From Gemmatimonadota bacterium (GTDB taxonomy: Bacteria; Gemmatimonadota; Gemmatimonadetes; Longimicrobiales; Gaopeijiaceae): DNA of 63,160 nucleotides. Positions 32,588 through 41,512 of this stretch are shown here, piece after piece. Within the stretch, counting starts at the first letter, position 1. Every line of letters begins with the position of its first letter. The notes beneath the pieces were generated by a model that worked only from the letters and a program-made list of their open reading frames with translations, ran no database searches and had not been told where the DNA came from. The DNA is taken from contig JACZXQ010000022.1 in NCBI GenBank assembly GCA_022571515.1, positions 1-63,160 on the forward strand. The letters run 5' to 3'. The position numbers and the translations under genes are program-made.

Positions 32588-33972
32588 CGGCCTGGGGATC
32601 GGGTGCGGTGCACTTCATGGGTGTCGGTGGCGCCGGAATGTGCGCGCTCGCCGAACTCGTGGCTCGGCAGGGCCGGGAGGTGAGTGGTTGCGACCTGAAG
32701 CCGGGACACAGCGTCGAAAACCTGCGCGATCTTGGGGTAACGGTCCATGAGGGGCATGACCCATCCCACCTCGAGGGCATCGGCTCGTTGATCGTGTCCG
32801 CCGCGGTGCCGGGCGCTCATCCCGAGGTCCAGGCCGCGAAGGAGCGAGGCATCCCCGTAATGAAGCGTGCCAAGGCCCTGGGTGCGTGCGTGAACGGTGG
32901 CCGGGTGCTCGCCGTAGCCGGAACCCATGGGAAGACCTCCACCTCGGCGATGGCCGCGGAGCTTCTCAGGTCCGCGGACTTGGACCCCACGGGCATCGTC
33001 GGCGGTCGGGTCTCCGCCTGGGGCGGCCATCTGCTCTGCGGCAACAGCGACATCTACGTCGTAGAGGCAGACGAGTTCGATCGCTCGTTCCTGGAGTTGG
33101 AGCCGCTGGTCGCCATCGTGACCAACGTCGAGGCCGATCATCTCGATACGTACGGCACGCTCGACGGCGTCATGGATGCGTTCCGACGGTTCGTCGAAAG
33201 CGTACCGTCGGAGGGGCGGGTCATCGTCTGCGCGGACGACCACGGTGCAAGCCGACTGCTGCCCGAGGTCGGGGCGCGGGGATATACGTACGGCACGAGC
33301 GCGGGCGCGCAGCTACGCGCAGTGGACATCCGCCCTGGGTGCGACGGAACGCGCTTCAGGGTGGTCGAGGACGGCGGGGAGGCCTGCGAACTCCTGGTGA
33401 CCACCCCGGGGCTGCACAACCTGCTCAACGCATTGGCCGCGGCCGCCGCGGCACGGTACTTCGGAGCGGAGTGGGCGCAGATCAGGGATGGCCTCGCCTC
33501 CCATACGGGTGTCAGCCGTCGCTTCGAGCGCCTCGGTGCCGAGGACGGCGTCGATATCGTAGACGACTACGCACACCATCCGACCGAGATCGAGAGTGCC
33601 CTCGCCGCGGCCCGCGAGTTGTTCCCGGATCGGCGGCTGGTGGCGGTCTTTCAACCGCATCTCTACTCGCGCACGCGTGATTTCGCGGTCGAGTTCGGCC
33701 GGGCGCTCGGCGCTGCCGACGTGGCATTCGTCACCGATGTCTTCCCGGCACGAGAGGATCCGATTCCGGGCGTCACGGGAGAACTCGTCGCGACCGCCGT
33801 GGATACGTCGTCCGGGACCGAAGTCCACTACCACCCAGCCCTCGGTCCGCTGCCCGAAGCGTTGAGCTCCTTCCTGAAGGAGGGTGATGTGCTGCTCACG
33901 CTCGGGGCCGGATCGATCGAAGAAGTCGGGCCTCGCACCAAGGTGCTGCTGGGGGGAGGGCGGGATGCGTAG
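32584..33972 (+). CDS. murC: UDP-MurNAc-L-alanine ligase MurC
   Basis: Adds the first residue, L-alanine, to UDP-MurNAc. The 462-residue product begins with HFMGVGGAGMCALAEL and has the ATP loop GTHGKTSTSAM, EADEFDRSFL, VDDYAHHPTEI and QPHLYSRTRDF, all classical MurC blocks. The murB gene often found next to it is absent; ftsQ follows directly with an eight-base overlap. Confidence 0.96.
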   Translation: MTAWGSGAVHFMGVGGAGMCALAELVARQGREVSGCDLKPGHSVENLRDLGVTVHEGHDPSHLEGIGSLIVSAAVPGAHPEVQAAKERGIPVMKRAKALGACVNGGRVLAVAGTHGKTSTSAMAAELLRSADLDPTGIVGGRVSAWGGHLLCGNSDIYVVEADEFDRSFLELEPLVAIVTNVEADHLDTYGTLDGVMDAFRRFVESVPSEGRVIVCADDHGASRLLPEVGARGYTYGTSAGAQLRAVDIRPGCDGTRFRVVEDGGEACELLVTTPGLHNLLNALAAAAAARYFGAEWAQIRDGLASHTGVSRRFERLGAEDGVDIVDDYAHHPTEIESALAAARELFPDRRLVAVFQPHLYSRTRDFAVEFGRALGAADVAFVTDVFPAREDPIPGVTGELVATAVDTSSGTEVHYHPALGPLPEALSSFLKEGDVLLTLGAGSIEEVGPRTKVLLGGGRDA

Positions 33973-34708
33973 GGGATTCCGAATCGCGCTGTGGCTGACG
34001 GCGGTGGCAGGCCTCCTCGTGGGCGGCAGCCGCGTGCCCGGCCTGCTTTCCGAGCTGGAGTACTTCCGCCTCACGAACTTCGAACTCGAGGGCGGGCGGG
34101 TGCTCACGCTCGAACAGGTGCTGCGACACATGGATATTCCGGATGGGGCCAGCTTCTGGGACGACTCGGCCGGCTGGTCGAACCGTATCGGAAGTCACCC
34201 GATGGTCCGATCCGTACGCCTGAGCATGCGGCTCCCCCGCACACTGGTGATCTCCCTCGAAGAACGGGTGCCGGTGGCTTTCGTGGCCACACCCGTGCTG
34301 GAGCCGGTGGATCGCGATGGTGTGGTGCTGCCGCTGGATCCCGTCGCGCGGCGTCTGGATCTGCCGGTGCTCCAGGGTGTGGGGCCGAACACGGCCGAGC
34401 TGAGGGTGCTGGCGGCCGAAGCGGCCAGGCTTGCCGGAACGGACCCGCGATTCACCGCGATGCTTTCCGAGATGGCGCTGGACGATCAGGGCAACGTACT
34501 CGGCAGCCTCGGTGACGAAACGGTCGTCTTCCGATTCCGGCCACGCCTGTCCGCTATCCGGCTCCGGGAGGGCATCGCCGTGTTGGCAGATGCCCGAAAG
34601 CGTCGAACGGACCTCGTGGCCGACGTGATCGACCTGCGCTACGAGGATCAGGTCGTGGTCCACTACTCCGAGCGAAACGCCGAAAAGGACGGGCAGGGCA
34701 CACGATGA
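33965..34708 (+). CDS. ftsQ: Cell division protein FtsQ (POTRA domain)
   Basis: A 247-residue bitopic protein that links FtsA/FtsZ-associated early proteins with FtsL/FtsB. A short basic tail (MRRGFR) precedes one membrane segment (about 7-20). The POTRA domain follows (about 35-105), including the strand-helix GRVLTLEQVLRHM and the SVRLSMRLPRTLVISLEERVP-type segment that ends family POTRA domains. The ATG at 33965 overlaps murC by eight bases, and the stop overlaps ftsA by four. Similarity is moderate; position supports the call. Confidence 0.9.
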   Translation: MRRGFRIALWLTAVAGLLVGGSRVPGLLSELEYFRLTNFELEGGRVLTLEQVLRHMDIPDGASFWDDSAGWSNRIGSHPMVRSVRLSMRLPRTLVISLEERVPVAFVATPVLEPVDRDGVVLPLDPVARRLDLPVLQGVGPNTAELRVLAAEAARLAGTDPRFTAMLSEMALDDQGNVLGSLGDETVVFRFRPRLSAIRLREGIAVLADARKRRTDLVADVIDLRYEDQVVVHYSERNAEKDGQGTR

Positions 34709-35934
34709 GCTCCATCCTGGTCACCGGACTCGATATCGGCACAACCAAGACGTGCGCCGTGATTGCGGAAGTCAGCGCGGATCCGAGGGAGCGCGATGAT
34801 CTCAAGATCCTCGGCGTGGGACAGGCCCGCACGTCGGGGATGCGCCAGGTCGTCACTCACATCGAGGAGACCACCGAGTCGGTGAGCGCGGCGCTCAAAG
34901 AGGCCGAACTCATGGCGGGCGTGGTGGTCGACCGCGCCTATGTGGGCATAGCGGGAGACCACATCCACGGGTGCGTATCACCGGGCATGGTCGCGGTGAC
35001 CGACGAAGAGATCACCCTGGGCGACCTCGAGCGTGTGCACAGGGTCGCCAGGACCATAGCGCTTCCTCCCGACCGCGAGATGCTCCACGCGATCCCGCAG
35101 GAGTACATCGTCGATCACCAGGGTGGCATCAAGGATCCCATTGGCATGGCCGGGGTCCGCCTCGAGGCCGAGCTCTACTTGGTCACGTGCGACTCCGCGG
35201 CGGCCGAGAATGTACGCAAAGCCGTGCAGAGGGCCGGGTATCGCGTGCAGGAACTCGTACTCGAGCCTCTCGCAGCCGCGCGGTCCGTACTCACTGAAGA
35301 CGAGAAGGAAGTCGGCGTCGCCATGGTCGAGATGGGCGCCGGCACGACCAAGATCGCGGCGTTCTACGAGGGTGAGATCCGGCATGTCGCCATCTTGCCC
35401 ATAGGCGGTGGTACGGTGACGAGCGACCTCGTCAAAGGGCTGTCCGTTCCCTTCGCCGAGGCTCGCCGCGCCAAAGAACAGTACGGTGTCGCCTTCGCGC
35501 AGCTCGTCGACCCTCAGGAGACCGTCGAGCTTCCCGGCCCGAGTCCGGGACAAAAGCGTCATGTAGCCCTGGAACTGATTGCCCACATCGTGGAGCAGCG
35601 CCTGGACGAGACCCTGTGCCTCGTCCACAGAGAGATCGAGGAACAGGGACTGGTCGAGCGGTTGGGCGCGGGCATCGTGCTCACCGGAGGAGCCTCGAGC
35701 CTGCACGGTGCGGTCGAGTTGGCCCAGCAGATCTTCGCCGCGCCGGTGCGCGCGGGTGTGCCGGGCGAGGGACTCACCGGTCTGGCCGACTCCGTCGGCC
35801 GGCCGAAGTTCGCCACCGCGGCCGGTCTCGCGATGCACGGCGCAGACCGGTACCGGGAGACGGGTCAAGGCGCGACCACCCTGGCCTCCGGATTGTTTTC
35901 GAAGCTTGGATCCTGGCTGAAGGAGTTTTTCTAG
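34705..35934 (+). CDS. ftsA: Cell division protein FtsA
   Basis: Actin-like ATPase that tethers FtsZ filaments to the membrane. The 409-residue product shows the phosphate-1 loop [15 protein letters not shown], the 1C domain (GIAGDHIHG) and the phosphate-2 loop [13 protein letters not shown]. It also has the adenosine motif [11 protein letters not shown], and a C-terminal amphipathic helix ([11 protein letters not shown]) that is the membrane anchor. It begins within the ftsQ stop; ftsZ follows after a 19-bp gap that contains the ftsZ ribosome site. Confidence 0.96.
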   Translation: MSSILVTGLDIGTTKTCAVIAEVSADPRERDDLKILGVGQARTSGMRQVVTHIEETTESVSAALKEAELMAGVVVDRAYVGIAGDHIHGCVSPGMVAVTDEEITLGDLERVHRVARTIALPPDREMLHAIPQEYIVDHQGGIKDPIGMAGVRLEAELYLVTCDSAAAENVRKAVQRAGYRVQELVLEPLAAARSVLTEDEKEVGVAMVEMGAGTTKIAAFYEGEIRHVAILPIGGGTVTSDLVKGLSVPFAEARRAKEQYGVAFAQLVDPQETVELPGPSPGQKRHVALELIAHIVEQRLDETLCLVHREIEEQGLVERLGAGIVLTGGASSLHGAVELAQQIFAAPVRAGVPGEGLTGLADSVGRPKFATAAGLAMHGADRYRETGQGATTLASGLFSKLGSWLKEFF

Positions 35935-35953
35935 ACCCATGGGAGGAGAGCAA

Positions 35954-37150
35954 ATGATGATCTTCGAGTTCGAGGAAACCCCGATCCTTAATGCTCGCAT
36001 GAAGGTGATCGGGGTTGGCGGCGCGGGAGGCAACGCCGTCAATCGTATGGTCGATGAAGACCTGGAGGGTGTTGAGTTCATCACCGCGAATACTGACGGG
36101 CAGGCCCTCAAGGGCTCGCGGGCCCAGGTGACGATTCAACTCGGCAAGAAGCTCACCCGGGGCCTCGGCGCGGGCGCGCGGCCGGAGATCGGCCGGCAGG
36201 CCGTCGCGGAGAACGCTGATGACGTACGCCGGGCGCTGGAAGGTGCGGATCTCGTGTTCGTCACGGCGGGCATGGGCGGTGGCACCGGCACGGGCGCTGC
36301 GCCCATCATCGGCGAAATCGCCCGGGAGATGGGCGCCCTGTGCATCGCGATCGTGACGCGCCCGTTCTCATTCGAGGGCAAGAAGCGGATGCGTCAGGCC
36401 GAACAAGGACTGGCCGAGTTACGTCGTAGCGTCGACACGATGATCGTTGTTCCCAACGACCGGCTTCTGGCGGTTGTCGGCAAGGGAACGAGCTTCCGCG
36501 ACGCGCTCAAGAAAGCGGACGAGGTTCTGCTGCACGCGACGCAGGGCATCAGCGACCTGATTCGCGTCACCGGTGAGGTCAACGTGGACTTTGCCGATGT
36601 CCGGACGATCATGGCATGCCGTGGGCCGGCGCTCATGGGGTCGGGCTTCGGAGAGGGCGACAACCGGGCGCAGGAAGCTGCTCAGGAGGCCGTCTCATCG
36701 CCGCTGCTGGACAGCGTGTCCATCGAGGGAGCCAAGGGCGTGCTGATCAACATCACCGGCGGCATGGACCTCGCCATTGACGAGGTGACTCAAATCGCGA
36801 CAATAATTCAAGAAGAAGCCGGCGAGGACGCCGAGATTATCTTCGGTGCGGTTCATGATCCCGAACTCGAGGGTACGATCCGCGTGACCGTCATCGCCAC
36901 GGGCTTCGACTCGGAGGAAGGCGCGATCGACAAGGTGCTCCGGCCGGACTTCCGGGGGCAGGCATCGGCGGCGAGGCCCGCATCGCCGGTCGTCGAGCCA
37001 CGGGCGGTCGAAGTGCAGCCACGCTCGGTTGCGGTCGGAGGCTCACGCACCGGTGTCGTGCCGTTTGCTCGGCCGCCCGAGCGGGTCGTGACGCGGGAGC
37101 AGATCGGGGAGCTGGATATCCCGACGTTCATCCGCCGTCAGATGGACTGA
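35954..37150 (+). CDS. ftsZ: Cell division GTPase FtsZ
   Basis: Tubulin homologue that forms the division ring. The 398-residue product has [13 protein letters not shown], the tubulin signature [10 protein letters not shown] and the T7-loop region [10 protein letters not shown]. After a proline/valine-rich linker it ends in the C-terminal conserved peptide [11 protein letters not shown] that binds FtsA. The ATG at 35954 is chosen because GGGAGGAG lies five bases upstream; the in-frame ATG at 35939 would place that site inside the gene. This is the last member of the dcw cluster. Confidence 0.97.
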   Translation: MMIFEFEETPILNARMKVIGVGGAGGNAVNRMVDEDLEGVEFITANTDGQALKGSRAQVTIQLGKKLTRGLGAGARPEIGRQAVAENADDVRRALEGADLVFVTAGMGGGTGTGAAPIIGEIAREMGALCIAIVTRPFSFEGKKRMRQAEQGLAELRRSVDTMIVVPNDRLLAVVGKGTSFRDALKKADEVLLHATQGISDLIRVTGEVNVDFADVRTIMACRGPALMGSGFGEGDNRAQEAAQEAVSSPLLDSVSIEGAKGVLINITGGMDLAIDEVTQIATIIQEEAGEDAEIIFGAVHDPELEGTIRVTVIATGFDSEEGAIDKVLRPDFRGQASAARPASPVVEPRAVEVQPRSVAVGGSRTGVVPFARPPERVVTREQIGELDIPTFIRRQMD

Positions 37151-37244
37151 CCCCGCGCGGCCGGGTGGCCGTTGAACGCCGAGAGTGAAAGACAGCCAGC
37201 TGGTGGGCGACGGGCGTCGCGTGCCGTGGAGGGGAAGAAGATAC

Positions 37245-38549
37245 GTGTACGATAGTCCATCTCGAATACGTACGGGCATGGTGCTGCTTCTGGTGGCGGG
37301 GATGCTCTCGGCCTGTGATGACGTTCCGGACGTCGGCGTAGTCGAGGCCCTCTACGCCGATCCTGCGGAGCGCGTCGAAATGCACCGGCTCGCAGCCGGC
37401 AGGACGTTTGGCGGGATCCTTTCAGCCGCCCTGAGCGGGAATGAACAAGCTTCTCTCCTCCTCGCGTTCAGAGAACAGGCCGACCCGCGCAGCATGCGTC
37501 CCGGCGCCGAGATCGCGTTCCGCTGGGTGGGTGGCTCGCCGGAGCGGCTGCGCGGTGTGGACGTCTCCCTGAACTCGGACGAGACGGTTCGTCTGACCCG
37601 AGGCGACTTCGGTTGGAGGTCCTCCCTCATCCGGACGCCGGTCTGGGTGGACACCATCTACGCGTCGGGTACCATCGAAAACTCCCTTTGGGCGTCCGTG
37701 GTCGCCGGCGGCAATCTCGACCAGGTGCCCTACGCCGACCGCAGCAAGCTCCTGCTGCAGCTCGACAAGGTCTTCCAGTGGCAGATCGACCTCGTGCGTC
37801 AGATCCGTCCCGGTGACTTCTACCGCTTCGCGTTCGAGCGCAGCGTACGCCCGGACGGCACCATGAGGACAGGACATGTTCTCTCCGCCGAGCTCATCAA
37901 CCGCGCGCGTCCGTATTATGCCGTGTGGTTCGATCCGAACGACGACGGCGTCGGCACGTACTACGATCTCGAGGGACGTTCCGTGAGGCGAGCGTTCTTG
38001 CGCAGTCCCATCGAGTTGCGGCACCGGATCTCCTCCGGTTTCACCAGGTCCCGTTTTCATCCGGTCCTGCAAAGGTGGCGTGCTCACCAGGGCGTTGATT
38101 TCGCGGCGACGACCGGAACCCCTGTCCAGGCGACCGGGAGCGGGCGCATCGTGAAGCGGGGGGCGAACGGTAGCTACGGCAACATGGTCGAGATCCAGCA
38201 CGCCAACGGGTTCACCACGCGCTATGCCCACCTCAGCCGTTTCGCGAGCGGCCTGTCTGTCGGCCGCAGTGTCGAGCAGGGCGACGTGATAGGGTATGTG
38301 GGAAGAACCGGCTTGGTCACAGGCCCGCACCTCCACTACGAGATGCATATCCATGGACAGCCCAAGGATCCGATGTCGATAGAGTTGCCCGCGGGTGATC
38401 CGGTGCCCGGCGATCAGAGGACGCTGTGGGACGCCCGACTGGCCGAGCGCGTCGTTCTCCTCGAACGCATGCCGGTACCGTGGGAGATCGAGCTCGCCGT
38501 GAAGACGCGCGCAGAGTCCTTGGCGTCTTCGCGGGGTGGCCAAGAGTGA
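37245..38549 (+). CDS. M23-family peptidoglycan endopeptidase lipoprotein
   Basis: A 434-residue protein with a lipoprotein signal (MVLLLVAGMLSACDD). A middle region resembles the OapA/LysM-like domain of MepM-type enzymes (RPGDFYRFAFERSV). The C-terminal LytM domain has the zinc ligands H and D in HQGVDFAA and the catalytic/ligand pair in GPHLHYEMH. It should cut peptide cross-bridges in the periplasm. The GTG at 37245 gives a short basic n-region behind GGAGGGGAAG; ATG 37278 and GTG 37185 are alternatives. Its place right after ftsZ suggests a part in septal wall splitting. A terminator follows. Confidence 0.9.
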   Translation: MYDSPSRIRTGMVLLLVAGMLSACDDVPDVGVVEALYADPAERVEMHRLAAGRTFGGILSAALSGNEQASLLLAFREQADPRSMRPGAEIAFRWVGGSPERLRGVDVSLNSDETVRLTRGDFGWRSSLIRTPVWVDTIYASGTIENSLWASVVAGGNLDQVPYADRSKLLLQLDKVFQWQIDLVRQIRPGDFYRFAFERSVRPDGTMRTGHVLSAELINRARPYYAVWFDPNDDGVGTYYDLEGRSVRRAFLRSPIELRHRISSGFTRSRFHPVLQRWRAHQGVDFAATTGTPVQATGSGRIVKRGANGSYGNMVEIQHANGFTTRYAHLSRFASGLSVGRSVEQGDVIGYVGRTGLVTGPHLHYEMHIHGQPKDPMSIELPAGDPVPGDQRTLWDARLAERVVLLERMPVPWEIELAVKTRAESLASSRGGQE

Positions 38550-38579
38550 CGTCGGAGATCCTTGCCACCGCCTGTATCC

Positions 38580-38602
38580 GGCCCGCCCTGTGCGGGCCTT
38601 TT
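38580..38602 (+). terminator. Intrinsic terminator after the M23 peptidase gene
   Basis: GGCCCGC and GCGGGCC form a 7-bp perfect stem with a 5-base loop, followed by TTTTGATT. It ends 16 bp before the presumed start of the next gene, so its tail also carries that gene's ribosome site. Confidence 0.85.
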
Positions 38603-38618
38603 GATTGAGGCCGCCGCA

Positions 38619-40589
38619 GTGAGCGCCGTTTTTTTCGGTGGCCTGGCGCTGGGCGCGGCGGGCTTCGCGTTTTGGATCTACGAGCGCCGAGAAATTCCCA
38701 TCGCCGGTCGCCGGGTCCTGGCTTCCGCCCGTGCGGCATCTCTGGCTTTGATCATCGTGCTGCTCTGGAATCCTCACCTCCCGGCCTTTGGCGCCGGCGC
38801 CGGGGCCGGTGCGTCGGGGCGCTGGACCCTGTTGGATGGCTCTTTGAGCATGGGTGCGGTGGATAGTGGTGGTGTGACCTTGTGGTCGGAGGCGCTCCGC
38901 CGTGCACGCGACAGGGAGAGTGCCGGGGACAGGATCATGGTGTTCAGCTCCGGGCTCGTGGTGGCCACGGACGGCCTCCCAGACTCCACGGTACTGGAGC
39001 CGGCCTCGCGTTTGGCCCCGGCGCTGGAGCGGGTGCGGGAGTCCGGCAGCCGGGAAGTCGTGGTGATCTCCGACCTGCGTCTCAGCGATCCGGAGGCCGT
39101 TGGCAGGGCGTTGGCCCGGCTGGGGATGAGCGTACGGTTCGACATCGTCGGCGGCACGCCTCGCAACGTGGCATTGCCAGTCGCGGACCTGCCTGCATTG
39201 GTGGCATCGGGGGACAGCCTGGTCGCCGACGTGGCGGTCCGTTCGATGGGCACGTCGATCGGAGACAGCATTCTCGTAGAGGTCCGGGAGGAAGGCGACG
39301 TGAGGGTCTCGCGTACCATCGCTCCTCCTCCGGCCGGCCGGCTCACTCGCCTGCAGTTGTCCGTGCCACCCTCTTCACGATCAGGACTCGTGCGCTACGA
39401 GATCCGGGCCTCCCTGGCCGGAGACGTGTTCCCGGACGACGACGCTCGCGTACGCTTCGTCGAAGTCGATAAAGAGGCCGGTGGGCTGGTGCTCGTGTCG
39501 CTCCGGCCGGACTGGGAGCCGCGCTTCTTGATGCCGGTGCTGGAGCAGGTGACGGGTCTTCCGGGTCGAGGCTATTTGAGGCTGTCCGAGGGCCGTTTCG
39601 TGCCGCTGAGTGTGGGCGACGGTGTCTCCGCCACTGTGCAGGACGCCGACGTTCAGGGTTGGGCGGAGACGGCCGAAGTGCTCGTCGTGCATTCCGTGTC
39701 GGGTGACATGCCGCCATGGCTCTCCGACGCCCTGGCGGGATCGAGCCGCTCCATCGTGTTCCTGGCCGGGCCGGCGGGCGCACGGTCCGTGGGTCTCGGA
39801 GTTGGCGCCGTGCTCTCAGGCGAGTGGTACCCGTCCGCCGATCTGCCACCCTCTGCGTTGGCATCGAGCCTGGTGGGCGTGCCGTGGACCGGCCTACCCC
39901 CGCTTACGGGAGTGCTTCCGCTGAGTCGTGCGGCACCTGGACTCGTGCCGCTCGAGCTCCAACTCCAGGGCAGCGGACCGACCGAAGCGGCTATGGTCCT
40001 TCAGGGAATGAGCGGAAAGCGGCAGGTGGTCGTGCTGGCTACGGGATTTTGGCGATGGGCTTTCCGGGACGGCGCTCCCCGTGAGGCCTACCGACGGCTG
40101 TGGGCGGGAGTGGTCGGGTGGTTGCTTGCGAACGAGCCTCTGGGCAGCGGTCCTGGCGTCGCGCCGGCCGAGCGGGTCGTGAGGCGCGGTGAGGAGGTGG
40201 TGTGGCGGGCCGGCCCCTGGGCAGGGCGGTCGCTAAGGTTCGTGATCGGCTCGGAGGACGCCCCCACGACCGACACGGTCCTGGAGGTGGGTCCAGCAGG
40301 TGACGTGCGTAGTGGCGTGCTTCCACCCGGGACCTACGACTACCGTGTCGAATCCGGCGATTCCGCGAACGTGGTCGGCCAGGGGCGCTTCGAGGTCGAA
40401 GCGTACAGCGGCGAACTCTTGGCGCCGGTATACCAGCCCACCGCTGATTCGGGCCGACCCAGCGGTACCGAGACGGTCGGTCGGGACACCCCGGGCCGGC
40501 CCCTCAGAACTCATGCGTTCCCGTACATTCTGCTGGTTGGCCTGCTCTCCGGTGAGTGGATCGGCAGGCGCCGGCGAGGGCTACGCTGA
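38619..40589 (+). CDS. VWA-like membrane protein of unknown function
   Basis: A 656-residue protein with two N-terminal membrane helices (about 3-20 and 38-54) and one C-terminal helix just before the basic end GRRRRGLR. After the second helix, the motif DGSLSMG (73-79) resembles the metal-ion site of von Willebrand A domains. SREVVVISDLRLSD suggests the same fold. This topology matches Bat/aerotolerance-like and DUF4159-neighbour proteins. The GTG at 38619 lies behind GAGG; a TTG at 38601 is possible. Its stop overlaps the ftsY start (TGATG). The function is unknown. Confidence 0.7.
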   Translation: MSAVFFGGLALGAAGFAFWIYERREIPIAGRRVLASARAASLALIIVLLWNPHLPAFGAGAGAGASGRWTLLDGSLSMGAVDSGGVTLWSEALRRARDRESAGDRIMVFSSGLVVATDGLPDSTVLEPASRLAPALERVRESGSREVVVISDLRLSDPEAVGRALARLGMSVRFDIVGGTPRNVALPVADLPALVASGDSLVADVAVRSMGTSIGDSILVEVREEGDVRVSRTIAPPPAGRLTRLQLSVPPSSRSGLVRYEIRASLAGDVFPDDDARVRFVEVDKEAGGLVLVSLRPDWEPRFLMPVLEQVTGLPGRGYLRLSEGRFVPLSVGDGVSATVQDADVQGWAETAEVLVVHSVSGDMPPWLSDALAGSSRSIVFLAGPAGARSVGLGVGAVLSGEWYPSADLPPSALASSLVGVPWTGLPPLTGVLPLSRAAPGLVPLELQLQGSGPTEAAMVLQGMSGKRQVVVLATGFWRWAFRDGAPREAYRRLWAGVVGWLLANEPLGSGPGVAPAERVVRRGEEVVWRAGPWAGRSLRFVIGSEDAPTTDTVLEVGPAGDVRSGVLPPGTYDYRVESGDSANVVGQGRFEVEAYSGELLAPVYQPTADSGRPSGTETVGRDTPGRPLRTHAFPYILLVGLLSGEWIGRRRRGLR

Positions 40590-41512
40590 TGCGCCGCCTG
40601 TTCAGGTCGAAGGTCGAGAAAAAAAAGGGGTTTTGGAAGCGCACGGTGGATCTCGCCCTGACCGACGTGCGGGTCGCCGTGGGTGGCCTGGACAGCGAGT
40701 CGCTGGAGACTCTGGAGGAGCGACTCCTCGCGGCGGACTTCGGCGTTGCCGCCACCCTTCGAATGGTGGACCATGTGGAAGCTCTGGCACGCCGCGGCAA
40801 GGCGCGTGGTGGTGGTGAGTTACGCAAGGCGCTCGAGGAGGAGCTTCGACGCATTCTGGCGCCCGCTCGGGATGCGTACCTTTCGGCAGCCGAGTCGGGC
40901 CCGACCGTCTATCTGATCGTCGGCGTCAACGGGGTTGGCAAGACCACCTCGATCGCCAAGCTCGCGCACAGCGTGATTGCCGAGGGCAAGCGTGTGATGC
41001 TCGTAGGCGCGGATACGTTCCGGGCCGGCGCCGTCGAGCAATTGTCCATCTGGGCTGAACGTGTGGGCGCGGAATTCGTGGCTGGCCAGCAGGGTGGCGA
41101 TCCCGCCGCGGTGGCCTTCGACGCCATCGACGCGGCCGAGGCACGAGGGATAGACCTGGTGCTGGTGGACACCGCGGGGCGGCTGCATACGCAGCGCGAC
41201 CTGATGGGAGAGCTGGAGAAGGTGGATCGGGTGATTCGCAGACGACTCGAAGGCGCGCCGCACGAGACCTTGCTGGTGCTGGACGCGACTGTCGGCCAGA
41301 ACGCCGTTGCGCAGGCGCGGGCGTTCGGCCAGGTGGTTGCGCTCAGCGGGATCATCCTGGCCAAGCTCGACAGTTCCGCGAGGGGCGGTATCGTGGTCGG
41401 GCTCCAGCATGAGTTTGGCCTTTCGGTCAAGCTCGTGGGAACCGGCGAGCAGGTGGGTGATCTCGCCGCCTTCGATCCCGACGACTTCATTGAGGGGATT
41501 TTCTCGGAGTGA
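40589..41512 (+). CDS. ftsY: Signal recognition particle receptor FtsY
   Basis: The SRP receptor GTPase that delivers ribosome-nascent chains to the membrane. The 307-residue product has the N domain (about 15-95) and the G domain with P-loop VGVNGVGKTTS, then VGADTFRAGAVEQL, DTAGRLHTQ and AKLDSSARGG. The long acidic A domain of E. coli FtsY is missing, as in many short FtsY; the N-terminus is instead basic (RRLFRSKVEKKKG). The ATG overlaps the previous stop as TGATG, and recG overlaps the end by four bases. Confidence 0.95.
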   Translation: MRRLFRSKVEKKKGFWKRTVDLALTDVRVAVGGLDSESLETLEERLLAADFGVAATLRMVDHVEALARRGKARGGGELRKALEEELRRILAPARDAYLSAAESGPTVYLIVGVNGVGKTTSIAKLAHSVIAEGKRVMLVGADTFRAGAVEQLSIWAERVGAEFVAGQQGGDPAAVAFDAIDAAEARGIDLVLVDTAGRLHTQRDLMGELEKVDRVIRRRLEGAPHETLLVLDATVGQNAVAQARAFGQVVALSGIILAKLDSSARGGIVVGLQHEFGLSVKLVGTGEQVGDLAAFDPDDFIEGIFSE

